Below, piece after piece: positions 27,745 through 37,092 of a DNA stretch of 64,000 nt (positions are counted from its first letter, which is position 1; every line of letters begins with the position of its first letter). The notes beneath the pieces are model-generated. The model was not told the origin of the DNA. It worked only from the letters and a program-made list of their open reading frames with translations, and searched no databases. The DNA lies in the NCBI RefSeq assembly GCF_014201195.1, contig NZ_JACHDS010000001.1, positions 4,278,001 to 4,342,000 on the forward strand, given 5' to 3'. Position numbers and translations under genes: made by a program. The stretch is from Nocardiopsis mwathae (GTDB lineage Bacteria > Actinomycetota > Actinomycetes > Streptosporangiales > Streptosporangiaceae).

Positions 27745-29172
27745 TCAGCTGTCGAAACCCAGGCCGAACTTGTCGAGTGTCTTCAGCCAGAGGTTGCGGC
27801 GGCCGTGGTTGCGGTCGGCGGAGGCGATGGCGCGGCGGGTGAGTTCGATGCCCGCGTAGCGCACGGGCTCGGGTGGGAAGGGGACGGGCTTGGAGCGGAC
27901 CATTTCCAGGCGGGTCCGTTCGGTTTCCTCGCCCTCCAGGTGGTCGAGCATCACCTCGGCGCCGAACCTCGTCGCGCCGACGCCGAGGCCGGTGTAGCCC
28001 GACGCGTAGGCGAGGCGGCCGCCGTAGGCCTGGCCGAAGAAGGCGCAGAAACGGCTGCATGTGTCGATCACGCCGCCCCAGGCGTGGGTGAAGCGCAGGC
28101 CTTGGAGCTGAGGGAAGGTTGCGAAGAAGTGGTCGGCCAAGCGCTCGAAGGTCTGCGGGCGCTGGTCGTACTCCGGGCGGACCTTGCCTCCGTAGTGGTA
28201 GATGACGTCGTAGCCGCCCCACAGGACGCGGTTGTCCGCGCTGAGCCGGTAGTAGTGGAACTGGTTGGCCGAGTCCGACAGCCCCTGGCGGTTCTTCCAG
28301 CCGATGGCCGCCATCTGGTCGGCGCTGAGCGGCTCGGTCATCAGCGCGTAGTCGTAGACCGGCGCCACGAAGTGGCGGATGCGGCGCAGCGGGCCGGGGA
28401 ACGCGCCCGTGGCCCAGGCGACGCGGCAGGCCGTCACCGAGCCGTTCGTCGATTCCAGGCGCAGGCCGCCGGGGATCGAGCGGATGTGGCGGATGGGGGT
28501 CTGTTCGTAGATCCGGACGCCCAGGTTCAGGCACGCCCTCCGCAGTCCCCAGGCGAGTTTGGCGGGGTGGAGCATGGCGACCGCTCCCGGGTCGAACATG
28601 CCGCCGACGTAGGTGGGTGAGTCGACCTCGGCCCTGACCTCTTCCCTGCTCAGGACCTCGGTCGCATAACCGAGCGCCTGCAGGTCGGCGGCGTGTTCGG
28701 CCAGGCCGTCGGCCTGCCAGCGCTCCGTGGCGACCAGCAGTTCCCCGGTCCGCTCGAACTCGCAGTCGATGCCGTGCCGCGCGATCGCCGCCTCGATCTC
28801 GTCCAGGTTCGCGCGGCCCAGCCGCTCCAGGTCGGCGATCTCGTCGGGCCACCGGCTCGCCCCGTTGTCGAAGCCGTGGGTGAGGCTGGCCGCGCAGAAA
28901 CCCCCGTTGCGCCCCGAGGCCGCCCACCCCGCCGTCTTCGCCTCGATGAGCACGACCTCGCGGTCCGGGTCGCGCTCCTTGGCGATCAGGGCGGCCCACA
29001 GTCCGCTGTACCCCGCGCCGACGACCGCGAGGTCGGTGGCGACCTCGCCCGACAGGGCCGGTGCCGACTCGGGCACCTCGTGTCCGTCGATCCCCGGGTC
29101 CAGCCAGAACGGCGTCGGGCTGGCCTCGGCAAGGGCGGCTCTGGCTGCTGATGATGCGATGGCCCTGGACAC
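27745..29172 (-). CDS. FAD-dependent amine oxidase (gamma-glutamylputrescine oxidase-like)
   Basis: 475 residues, DAO/GlyA family. Rossmann dinucleotide motif VVGAGYSGLWAALI, FAD contact motif SGRNGGFC, and the C-terminal SGYTGLGVG that closes on the flavin. PuuB-like enzymes oxidise a primary or gamma-glutamylated amine to an aldehyde plus ammonia and peroxide. Last gene of an operon after PotC (113-base gap), with an aldehyde dehydrogenase at its head, so the substrate is probably a polyamine or its glutamyl form (inference). No gamma-glutamylputrescine synthetase lies in the window. GTG 29172 is chosen as start. Confidence 0.85.
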   Translation of the reverse strand: MSRAIASSAARAALAEASPTPFWLDPGIDGHEVPESAPALSGEVATDLAVVGAGYSGLWAALIAKERDPDREVVLIEAKTAGWAASGRNGGFCAASLTHGFDNGASRWPDEIADLERLGRANLDEIEAAIARHGIDCEFERTGELLVATERWQADGLAEHAADLQALGYATEVLSREEVRAEVDSPTYVGGMFDPGAVAMLHPAKLAWGLRRACLNLGVRIYEQTPIRHIRSIPGGLRLESTNGSVTACRVAWATGAFPGPLRRIRHFVAPVYDYALMTEPLSADQMAAIGWKNRQGLSDSANQFHYYRLSADNRVLWGGYDVIYHYGGKVRPEYDQRPQTFERLADHFFATFPQLQGLRFTHAWGGVIDTCSRFCAFFGQAYGGRLAYASGYTGLGVGATRFGAEVMLDHLEGEETERTRLEMVRSKPVPFPPEPVRYAGIELTRRAIASADRNHGRRNLWLKTLDKFGLGFDS

Positions 29173-29285
29173 GACCTATCACTCCGTTGTCTGGCTTCTA
29201 TGTGATGTGATGATTGGCGGGCGAGGTCTCTATCTGTCCCCGCCTCCTCCAGAGCCGGGGAGCCGGGGGCCGGGGAGCCGGACGG

Positions 29286-30143
29286 TCAGGCCCTGCGCCG
29301 GGCGAGCACGATGTTGACGATCGCGAGGGCCACGCCGACCGCGAAGATCAGTGTCCCCATGACGTTGACCTGCGGCGGGATACCGACACGCGTCGAGCCC
29401 CAGATCCACAGCGGGAACGTGGTGGTGTTGCCGCTGACGAACGACGTGATGATGTAGTCGTCGATGGACAGCGCGAACGCGATCAGCCCGCCGGCCATGA
29501 TCGCCGGGGCCAGCAGCGGCAGCGTCACCAGCCGGAACGTGGTGAGCGGCGTCGCCCCCAGGTCGCGGGACGCCTCCTCCAGGCTCGGGTCGAGGGTCAG
29601 CACCCGCGCCCGCACCGTGATCGCCACGAACGACACCGTGAACATCACGTGGGCGAGCAGGATGGTGAGGAAGCCCGTGGCCACGTTCATCGTCAGGAAC
29701 AGCGACAGCAGCGCCGCCCCCAGCACGACCTCCGGAGCGGAGATCGCCGCGAACATGACCAGGTTGCTGGCGCCCTGCCCGCGGAACCGGTACCGCCCCA
29801 GCGCCAGCCCGAGCAGGCTGCCCAGCACGCCCGCGATCACCATCGTCAGCAGCGCGATGGCCAGCGAGGTGAGCAGCGCCGTCGTCAGGTCCGGGTAGGC
29901 GAAGGCGTCGGCGTACCAGCGCAGGGTGAACCCCTGCCAGGCGACGTTGTGCCGCCCGTGCACGTCGTTGAAGCTGAACGCGATCATGAAGGCGATCGGC
30001 GCGAACAGCCACGCCATCACCGCCCAGGTGAAGTACTTGCCCCAGTCGATCGCGCGGCGGGGGCGGCGCGCCACTCTCCCGCCCGCGGCCGCGGAGGCCT
30101 GCGGGGTGTCCACTGTGGTGCCTGTGGTGCCTGCGGTGCTCAT
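29286..30143 (-). CDS. potC: Spermidine/putrescine ABC transporter permease PotC
   Basis: 285 residues, six membrane segments, and the EAA loop EASRDLGATPLTTF that docks to the ATPase. The N-terminal 30 residues are a Thr/Ala/Arg-rich cytoplasmic tail. Overlaps PotB by ATGA. Type I importer permease of the PotC group, pairing with PotB. Confidence 0.9.
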   Translation of the reverse strand: MSTAGTTGTTVDTPQASAAAGGRVARRPRRAIDWGKYFTWAVMAWLFAPIAFMIAFSFNDVHGRHNVAWQGFTLRWYADAFAYPDLTTALLTSLAIALLTMVIAGVLGSLLGLALGRYRFRGQGASNLVMFAAISAPEVVLGAALLSLFLTMNVATGFLTILLAHVMFTVSFVAITVRARVLTLDPSLEEASRDLGATPLTTFRLVTLPLLAPAIMAGGLIAFALSIDDYIITSFVSGNTTTFPLWIWGSTRVGIPPQVNVMGTLIFAVGVALAIVNIVLARRRA

Positions 30144-31078
30144 CGTGCCTGCGCCTCCATGACCTGCTCGGTGCCGAGCGCCCGTGCGTAGGTGAAGATC
30201 CCGATCAGCAGCACCGCCATGAGGATGAACGTGATCGACGCCGCCATCGGGTAGGCGTTGTTCACCAGGTACTGCGACTCGATCACCTGGCCGATCATCG
30301 TGTTGTGCGTTCCGCCCAGCACCTTGGCGTTGATGTAGTCGGCGCTGGTGGGGATGAACGTCATGATCACCCCGGCGAACACGCCCGGCAGCGAGATCGG
30401 CAGCACCACCCGCACGAACGCCTGCACCCGCCCCGCGTACAGGTCGCGCGCGGCCTCCACCAGCCGGTGGTCCATCCGCTCCAGCACCGCGTAGATCGGC
30501 AGCACCATGAACGGCAGGAAGTTGTAGGCCAGCCCGAAGATCACCGCAGGGGCGGAGTTGAGCACGTGCACGCCGTCGGGCAGCAGCCCGATGCCCTTGA
30601 GCGTTCCGAGGACGACCCCGTCGTCGGAGAGCATGAAGCCCCAGGAGATCGTGCGCAGCACGAAGGAGACGAAGAAGGGCAGCAGCAGAAGCAGCAGGTA
30701 GGTCGACTTGTAGGCGCCGCCGCGGAAGGCGATCCAGTACGCCACCGGGTAGCCGATCGCGATGCACAGCAGCGTGGCGCAGCCGCCGTAGAACAGCGAG
30801 CGGAGGATCTGCGGCCAGTAGGTGCTCACCGCGTCGGCGTAGTTGCCGAACTCGAAGGTGAGCGCGAATCCGCGGACGAGGTTGCCGCTCATCAGCGACA
30901 TCGTGACCATGCTGACGATGGGCACCACGAAGAAGATCGCGAGCCACAGCCAGCCCGGGAGGACGAGGAGGTAGGGGGTGGCCCCGGTGAAGCGGCGGGG
31001 CCCCGGTGCGCTCTGCCCGCTGTCGGGCGACCCGGGCGAGTCGGGTGACCCGGGTGATGAGGTGGGCGTCGTGTTCAT
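30140..31078 (-). CDS. potB: Spermidine/putrescine ABC transporter permease PotB
   Basis: 312 residues with six membrane segments (first: YLLVLPGWLWLAIFFVVPIV) and EAA loop EAARDLYAG. The N-terminus has a Ser-Pro-Gly-Asp repeat (SPGSPDSPGSPD). It starts 10 bases after the PotD stop with GAGG eight bases upstream. Confidence 0.9.
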   Translation of the reverse strand: MNTTPTSSPGSPDSPGSPDSGQSAPGPRRFTGATPYLLVLPGWLWLAIFFVVPIVSMVTMSLMSGNLVRGFALTFEFGNYADAVSTYWPQILRSLFYGGCATLLCIAIGYPVAYWIAFRGGAYKSTYLLLLLLPFFVSFVLRTISWGFMLSDDGVVLGTLKGIGLLPDGVHVLNSAPAVIFGLAYNFLPFMVLPIYAVLERMDHRLVEAARDLYAGRVQAFVRVVLPISLPGVFAGVIMTFIPTSADYINAKVLGGTHNTMIGQVIESQYLVNNAYPMAASITFILMAVLLIGIFTYARALGTEQVMEAQAR

Positions 31079-31088
31079 CGTTCGGACC

Positions 31089-32312
31089 TCAGGACTGCGT
31101 CACCGAGAGGAACATCGGCGTGAAGGAGTCCTCGTTGTCCGTGGTCAGCGGCACGTAGTTGTGCAGCTTGGCGTAGTCCGCCTCGGTCGGGAACACCAGG
31201 GGGCTCTCGACGAGGCCGTCGAGCTCCTTCTTCTCCTCGCCCGACGCCTCACCGGCCTTGTCCTTCAGGATCTCCCGGGCCTCGGGCACCGGCGGGATGT
31301 AGGTGATGTACTCGGTGAGCCCGGCCGCGATCTCCGGCTCGTACAGGAAGTCCATCAGCAGCAGCGCGTCGACGGGGTTCTCCGCCGTCACCGGGATCAT
31401 CATGCAGTCGGTCCAGATCGTCGCGCCCTCCTCCGGCACGACGAACTTCAGGTCGGTGCCCTCCTCGGCGTTCTGCTGGTAGATGTCGCCGGACCACGCC
31501 ATGGACATCCACACGTCGCCGTTGGTGAGCGGCTGGATGTAGTCCTGCTCGTAGTACCGGCGGACGATCCCCTTGTCGCGCTGCTGCTCCAGCTTGGCCA
31601 GCGCCTTCTCCCAGTCGTCGGGGCCGGAGTCGGCGGGGTTGACACCGTTGAGCAGCAGCCCGAAGTTGGCGATCTCCTGGGGGTCGCCCATCATCCCGAC
31701 CTTGCCCTTGAACTTCGGGTCCCACAGGTCGGCGATGGAGGTGATCTCCCGGTCGACGTAATCGGGGTTGTAGGCGATGCCGGTGATGCCCGAGGTGTAG
31801 GGCACGGTGTAGGTGTTGCCCGGGTCATAGGAGGTGTTCTTGTACAGCTCCCCCGCGTGCTCGGCGAAGTTGGGCAGCTGGTCGTGGTCGAGTGGCGCCA
31901 GGAACCCGAGTTCGATGAGCTTGGTCAGCTCGATGCCGTTGGTGATCACCATGAGGTCGTAGCCGATCGACTCGCCCTGGGCCAGCTTGGGCTGGATCTT
32001 GCCGAACCAGGAGTGGTTCTCCTGGACCGCCTCGTCGTAGGCGACCTCGATGCCGGTCCGCTCGGTGAACTGCTGGAGCTGGGTGCGGTCGGTGTCCATG
32101 TACAGCGGCCAGTTGGCGAACCGGAGGGTGCCGTTGCTCTGCTTGTCCTCCCAGAAGGAGGCGTCGGGGGCCTCGTCGGCGCCCTGGCCGCGCACACCGC
32201 AGGCGGTGAGGGCGAGCCCGGCGGCGGTGAGTCCGGACATCTGGAGGATGGACCGGCGGCTGAGGCGCGCGCGGGTCAGTCCGCGCGCGAGTGCGGGGTC
32301 GATTCGGTTCAC
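31089..32312 (-). CDS. potD: Polyamine-binding lipoprotein PotD
   Basis: 407 residues. A twin-arginine-type n-region (LSRRSILQMSG) runs into a lipobox LTAC, so it is probably Tat-exported and lipid-anchored. The SBP_bac domain has LRFANWPLYMDTD near its start and DVWMSMAWSGDIY, as in PotD/PotF. Delivers polyamine to PotB/PotC. GTG 32312 start with a weak ribosome site; a 28-bp hairpin separates it from potA, which may set its expression apart. Confidence 0.9.
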   Translation of the reverse strand: MNRIDPALARGLTRARLSRRSILQMSGLTAAGLALTACGVRGQGADEAPDASFWEDKQSNGTLRFANWPLYMDTDRTQLQQFTERTGIEVAYDEAVQENHSWFGKIQPKLAQGESIGYDLMVITNGIELTKLIELGFLAPLDHDQLPNFAEHAGELYKNTSYDPGNTYTVPYTSGITGIAYNPDYVDREITSIADLWDPKFKGKVGMMGDPQEIANFGLLLNGVNPADSGPDDWEKALAKLEQQRDKGIVRRYYEQDYIQPLTNGDVWMSMAWSGDIYQQNAEEGTDLKFVVPEEGATIWTDCMMIPVTAENPVDALLLMDFLYEPEIAAGLTEYITYIPPVPEAREILKDKAGEASGEEKKELDGLVESPLVFPTEADYAKLHNYVPLTTDNEDSFTPMFLSVTQS

Positions 32313-32346
32313 GGCGCTGGCTCTCTCACTACTGGGGGATGCGGTA

Positions 32347-32418
32347 ACTCCGTTGATCTCGGAGATATCGGGGTGAAAATCGGCGCTGATACCCCGATAT
32401 CTCCGAGATCAACGGAGT
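32347..32418. repeat. 28-bp perfect inverted repeat between potA and potD
   Basis: Arms 32347-32374 and 32391-32418 are perfectly complementary, with a 16-base loop. It stands within the operon, so it is unlikely to be a full terminator. Such hairpins can protect the downstream message or be mobile REP-like elements. Confidence 0.9.
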
Positions 32419-32427
32419 GAGGGCGGG

Positions 32428-33585
32428 CTAGGTGTGGGGCAGGACGTAGGCGGACTCCGGCCGCCAGGACAGCCACACCTGCTCGCCGCGGGCGCTGAGC
32501 GCGGTGGCGTCGCTGGCGTTCTGCCGGAACACCACGACCTGCGCCCCGCTGTCGGTGCGGACCGTGTAGTGGGTGGTCGATCCGAGGTAGACGACCTCGG
32601 TGACGGTCCCCCGCAGCCGCGAGAACGCGGCCGGGGGCTCTTCGGCCCCGGGTGCCAGGGCGATCTTCTCCGGCCGCACCGTCACGTCGATCTCGTCGCC
32701 CGGTGCCGCGTCGGTGGCGGCGATGACGCGCCCCGCATCTCCGAAGTCGAGCACCGCGGCCTCACCCCGGCGCTCGGCGACCATGCCGGTGAGCAGGTTG
32801 GAGGTGCCGATGAACCCGGCGGTGAACCGGGTCGCCGGCCGCTCGTAGATCTCGGCAGGCGCGCCGAGCTGCTCGATGACGCCGTGGTTGAGCACGGCGA
32901 TCCGGTCCGACATCGTCAGCGCCTCGCCCTGGTCGTGGGTGACGTAGACGAAGGTGATGCCGATGTCGCGCTGGATGCGCTTGAGCTCGATCTGCATGGC
33001 CTGGCGCAGCTTGAGGTCGAGCGCGCCCAGCGGCTCGTCCAGCAGCAGGGCGCTGGGCCGGTTGACCAGGGCGCGGGCGAGCGCCACCCGCTGCTGCTGG
33101 CCGCCGGAGAGCCGACCGGGCCGGGTCTTCTCCCTGCCGCCCAGCTCCACCAGCTCCAGGATCTCGCCGACGCGCCGCCGGACCTCGGCTTCGGGCAGCT
33201 TCTTGCGGCGCAGCCCGAAGGCGATGTTGTCGTGGATGGTCATGTGCGGGAAGAGCGCGTAGCTCTGGAACACCATGTTGACGTCGCGGCGGTTGGGCGG
33301 GACGTGCGTGACGTCCCGCCCGGCCAGCCTGACGGTCCCGGCGGTGGGCTCCTCGAACCCTGCGATCATCCGCATGGTCGTGCTCTTGCCGCAGCCCGAC
33401 GGCCCGAGCAGGGAGAAGAACTCGCCCTGGGGAATGGTGAGGTCGATGCCGCGCACCGCGGTGACGGTCTCGTGGCCCGAGCGGTACGTCTTCTCGACGC
33501 CCTCCAGGCCGATCGCGGGCGCGTCCGGTGGCGCCGCCGCGTCGGCCGACGGGCGGGCGGGGGTCTCGTGCAAGGTTGCCGCCAT
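32428..33585 (-). CDS. potA: Spermidine/putrescine ABC transporter ATPase PotA
   Basis: 385 residues. Walker A LLGPSGCGKST, Q-loop MVFQSYALFPHMT, signature LSGGQQQRVALARAL, Walker B ALLLDEPLGALD, H-loop VTHDQGEALT, then a C-terminal TOBE-type regulatory domain (DVTVRPEKIAL). Energises PotB/PotC. Starts 16 bases after the aldehyde dehydrogenase stop. Confidence 0.93.
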   Translation of the reverse strand: MAATLHETPARPSADAAAPPDAPAIGLEGVEKTYRSGHETVTAVRGIDLTIPQGEFFSLLGPSGCGKSTTMRMIAGFEEPTAGTVRLAGRDVTHVPPNRRDVNMVFQSYALFPHMTIHDNIAFGLRRKKLPEAEVRRRVGEILELVELGGREKTRPGRLSGGQQQRVALARALVNRPSALLLDEPLGALDLKLRQAMQIELKRIQRDIGITFVYVTHDQGEALTMSDRIAVLNHGVIEQLGAPAEIYERPATRFTAGFIGTSNLLTGMVAERRGEAAVLDFGDAGRVIAATDAAPGDEIDVTVRPEKIALAPGAEEPPAAFSRLRGTVTEVVYLGSTTHYTVRTDSGAQVVVFRQNASDATALSARGEQVWLSWRPESAYVLPHT

Positions 33586-33601
33586 GGTCCGTGGTTTCCT
33601 G

Positions 33602-35056
33602 TCAGTCCTGGCCGATGTAGCTCATCACGTGCTTGATCCGGGTGTAGTCCTCCAGGCTGTACAGGGAGAGGTCCTTGCCGTAGCCGGAGTGCTTGAACCC
33701 GCCGTGCGGCATCTCCGCGACGAGGGGGATGTGGGTGTTGATCCACACGCATCCGAAGTCCAGCCGCCGCGAGACGCGCAGGGCGCGGGCGTGGTCACGG
33801 GTCCACACACTGGACGCCAGTCCGTAGCGTACCGAGTTCGCCCAGTTCACGGCGGTTTCTTCGGCGTCGAACCGCTGCACGGTGATGACCGGGCCGAAGA
33901 TCTCCTCGCTGACGAGCTCGTCGCCCTGGCGCAGCCCGGAGACGACCGTGGGCGCGTAGAAGTAGCCGCGCTCGCCGACGCGTGACCCGCCGGCCAGCAC
34001 CGCGGCGTGGTCGGGCACGCGCCGGACGAAGCCGCTGACCCGGTCGAGCTGGTCGGCGTTGTTGAGCGGGCCGTAGTCGGCGTCGGCGACGTCGGGGCCG
34101 GCGGTCGTTGTCCTGGCGGCCTGCTCGGCGAGTGCGGCGGCGAAGTCGTCGTGGATGCCGGGGGCGGCGAGCACCCGCGTGGCTGCGGTGCAGTCCTGTC
34201 CGGCGTTGAAGTACCCGGCCTCGGCGATCCCGGCGGCCGCCTTCTCGATGTCGGCGTCATCGAAGACGATGACCGGCGCCTTGCCGCCGAGCTCCAGGTG
34301 GAGGCGCTTGAGGTCGGTCGACGCGCTCTTCGCGACCTCGAAGCCGGCCCGGGTGGAGCCGGTGAGGGAGATGAGCTGCGGGGTGGGGTGTTCGACGAGC
34401 GCGCGGCCGGTGTCGCGGTCGCCGGTGACGACGTTGAACACGCCGGGGGGCAGGAACTCCGCGGCGATCTCGGCGAGCAGGAGGGTGGAGAGGGGGGTGG
34501 TGTCGGAGGGCTTGAGCACGATCGTGTCCCCGGCCGCGAGCGCGGGGCCGATCTTCCAGGCGGCCATGGCCATGGGGTAGTTCCACGGCGTGATCTGGCC
34601 GACGACGCCGATGGGTTCGCGGCGGATCCAGGAGGTGTGGTCGGCCATGTACTCGCCGGCGGCCTTGCCCTCCAGGTTGCGGGCGGCGCCGGCGAAGAAC
34701 CGCAGGGCGTCGGTGACCTGCCAGATCTCTTCGCTCTTGGTGGCGGTGACCGGCTTGCCGCAGTTCTGCACCTCGGCGGCGACGAGTTCGTCGGCGCGCG
34801 CCTCGACGGCGTCGGCGAACCTGTTGAGCGCGATCTGGCGCTCGGCGGGGGTGCTGTCCCGCCAGCCGTTGTCAAAGGCGTCGGCGGCGGCGCGGAACGC
34901 GGCGTCGACGTCGGCGGCCGACGACAGCGGCGCCTCGGCGAAGACCTCTCCCGTGGCCGGGTCGACGATGTCGGTGGTGCGGCCGTCGGCGGCATCGACG
35001 TAGGCGCCGTTGACGAAGTTGCGCAGTCGCCGGGGCGGTTCGGGGTGGTGGGTCAC
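33602..35056 (-). CDS. Aldehyde dehydrogenase (gamma-aminobutyraldehyde dehydrogenase-like)
   Basis: 484 residues. NAD-binding and active-site motifs: TPWNYPMAMA, the general base in LELGGKAP, the catalytic Cys in NAGQDCTAATRV, and EEIFGPV. GTG 35056 has GAGGAG seven bases upstream. First gene of the polyamine operon; oxidation of the aminoaldehyde made by the FAD oxidase gives GABA or its glutamyl form. Substrate is inferred from context, since ALDH motifs do not settle it. Confidence 0.88.
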   Translation of the reverse strand: MTHHPEPPRRLRNFVNGAYVDAADGRTTDIVDPATGEVFAEAPLSSAADVDAAFRAAADAFDNGWRDSTPAERQIALNRFADAVEARADELVAAEVQNCGKPVTATKSEEIWQVTDALRFFAGAARNLEGKAAGEYMADHTSWIRREPIGVVGQITPWNYPMAMAAWKIGPALAAGDTIVLKPSDTTPLSTLLLAEIAAEFLPPGVFNVVTGDRDTGRALVEHPTPQLISLTGSTRAGFEVAKSASTDLKRLHLELGGKAPVIVFDDADIEKAAAGIAEAGYFNAGQDCTAATRVLAAPGIHDDFAAALAEQAARTTTAGPDVADADYGPLNNADQLDRVSGFVRRVPDHAAVLAGGSRVGERGYFYAPTVVSGLRQGDELVSEEIFGPVITVQRFDAEETAVNWANSVRYGLASSVWTRDHARALRVSRRLDFGCVWINTHIPLVAEMPHGGFKHSGYGKDLSLYSLEDYTRIKHVMSYIGQD

Positions 35057-35307
35057 GCGCCATCTCCTCTGCTGGTCATCGTGCGGCCGGGGTGGGGCCG
35101 GTGATCGCCTGTGATTCGCAACACTGGCAGACGCCCCCGACCCACGCAAGGGATTCCGTAGTAAAAATCGGGTTTCGCCACTGATACTTGACAGATCGCG
35201 GTCAGATGCGACTATTTCATTGGGTCGACCATCGGATGGTCCCCCGGGACGACCGGCCGCACGGCCCATGGTCCCCGCGATCTCCACACCACCCCAAGGG
35301 GAGCCAA
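35057..35307. promoter_or_regulatory. Divergent control region, polyamine operon / aminotransferase
   Basis: 250 bases between divergent genes with an AT-rich core near 35155-35225 (TAGTAAAAATCG, TACTTGACAG). It presumably carries both promoters. No clean palindrome found and no regulator gene adjacent. Confidence 0.45.
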
Positions 35308-36696
35308 GTGACAGCAGTGACCATCGGCGGCCGACCGATGCCCGAGTTCCAGCAGGCGGCCAAGGACCACCTGTGGATGCACTTCACCGAGATGGCCGCC
35401 TACACCGAGACCGACATCCCGGTCATCACCCACGGTGAGGGCGCCTACGTCTACGGCGCCGACGGGCGCCGCCGCCTCGACGGCCTGGCCGGGCTGTTCG
35501 TCTCCCAGGTCGGCCACGGCCGCACCGAGATCGCCGACGCCATCGCCGAGCAGGCCCGCACCCTCGCCTACTTTCCGATCTGGACCTACGCCCACCCCAC
35601 CGCGGTCGAGCTCGCCGAGCGGCTGGCGGACCTTGCCCCCGGCGACCTCAACCGGGTCTTCTTCACCACCAGCGGCTCGGAGGCGGTGGAGTCGGCGTGG
35701 AAGCTGGCGCGCCAGTACTTCAAGGCGATCGGTCAGCCGACCCGGCACAAGGTGATCAGCCGCCGGGTCGCTTACCACGGCACGTCGATGGGCGCGCTGT
35801 CGATCACCGGTGTGCCGGCGATCAAGTCCCAGTTCGAGCCGCTGGTGCCCAGCACGGTGCAGGTGCCCAACACCAACATCTACCGCGCGCCGGTGCACGG
35901 CGACGACCCCGAGGCGTTCGGCCGCTGGGCCGCCGACCAGATCGAGGAGGCGATCGTGCAGGCCGACCCGGCGACCGTCGCCGCGGTCTTCCTGGAGCCG
36001 GTGCAGAACTCCGGCGGCTGCTTCCCGCCGCCGCCCGGGTACTTCGAGCGGGTCCGCGAGATCTGCGACCGGCACGGGGTGCTGCTCGTCTCCGACGAGG
36101 TGATCTGCGCCTTCGGTCGGGTCGGCGAGTACTTCGGCGCCCAGCGGTTCGGCTACCTGCCCGACATGATCACCTTCGCCAAGGGGGCGACCTCGGGGTA
36201 CGTCCCGCTGGGCGGGGTCATCGCGACCGACCGCCTGATGGAGCCGTTCCAGCGCAGGGGGGAGGCGTTCCTGCACGGCATCACGTTCGGCGGACACCCG
36301 GTGGCCGCGGCGGCCGCCCTGGCCAACCTCGACATCTTCGAGAGCGAGGGGCTGCTGGACAACGTGCGGCGCAACGCCCCGCTGTTCCGCGCGGCCCTGG
36401 AGCGGCTGCTCGACCTGCCGATCGTCGGGGACGTTCGCGGAGACGGCTACTTCTACGGCATCGAGCTGGTCAAGGACAAGGAGACCAAGGAGACCTTCTC
36501 CGGCGACGAGTCGACGCGGCTGCTGAAGGGCTACCTGTCGCCGGCGCTGTTCGACGCCGGGCTGATCTGCCGCGCCGACGACCGCGGCGACCCGGTCGTG
36601 CAGCTCTCCCCGCCGCTGATCTGCGGGCCGGAGCACTTCGATGAGATCGAGCAGATCCTGCGCAAGGTCCTCACCGAGGCCCACGACCGGCTCTGA
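35308..36696 (+). CDS. Class III PLP aminotransferase (omega-amino acid/polyamine type)
   Basis: 462 residues. The PLP fold has TTSGSEAVESAWKLAR, the Asp in LLVSDEVICAFGR, the Schiff-base lysine in TFAKGATSGY and the phosphate-binding HGITFGGHP. The group includes beta-alanine:pyruvate, GABA and putrescine aminotransferases. GTG 35308 has GGGGAG upstream. It is divergent from the polyamine operon and near the pyrimidine operon, so GABA, putrescine or beta-alanine are the leading substrates (inference). Confidence 0.88.
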   Translation: MTAVTIGGRPMPEFQQAAKDHLWMHFTEMAAYTETDIPVITHGEGAYVYGADGRRRLDGLAGLFVSQVGHGRTEIADAIAEQARTLAYFPIWTYAHPTAVELAERLADLAPGDLNRVFFTTSGSEAVESAWKLARQYFKAIGQPTRHKVISRRVAYHGTSMGALSITGVPAIKSQFEPLVPSTVQVPNTNIYRAPVHGDDPEAFGRWAADQIEEAIVQADPATVAAVFLEPVQNSGGCFPPPPGYFERVREICDRHGVLLVSDEVICAFGRVGEYFGAQRFGYLPDMITFAKGATSGYVPLGGVIATDRLMEPFQRRGEAFLHGITFGGHPVAAAAALANLDIFESEGLLDNVRRNAPLFRAALERLLDLPIVGDVRGDGYFYGIELVKDKETKETFSGDESTRLLKGYLSPALFDAGLICRADDRGDPVVQLSPPLICGPEHFDEIEQILRKVLTEAHDRL

Positions 36697-36710
36697 CGCC
36701 GACACCGGAC

Positions 36711-36744
36711 GAGGGGTCGGGCCCGCTGCCGGGCCCGGCCCCTC
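36711..36744 (+). terminator. Terminator after the aminotransferase gene
   Basis: 15-bp arms with one mismatch (36711-36725 and 36730-36744) starting 14 bases after the stop. Confidence 0.75.
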
Positions 36745-37092
36745 CTGCGTCGCGGACCGGGCGCGTGAGGCCCCTTCCCGCTGCTCCACCGCCATTCCGG
36801 CATGGGAACACTCCCATTTCCCACCCGACTCGACAAAGCAATTTTTTCCGTGCTTTTATGAAGCGAGGCAACCCCGCGCAACGCGCGGATGAATGCCACC
36901 GAACGGACATTCCCCCAGATATCACGGTCACCTGCGACAAATCCCCCCACCTGCAGAAATCATGGCGTCATTTTGGGTGTGTCCTCCCGCATGAATCCCA
37001 TTTGAGGTGTTCATATATGGACAGAGGCGGCGTTTCCCATGTCCACTGCATCCAGCCGGACATGCGCCACCTCCGGGAAAGTGGGAGGAAAA
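36745..37092 (+). promoter_or_regulatory. Gene-free leader of the Pro-Lys surface protein
   Basis: 348 bases without a supportable gene, noticeably AT-richer than its surroundings (AGCAATTTTTTCCG near 36837). Probably holds the promoter and a long 5' leader of the downstream LPXTG gene. Confidence 0.4.
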
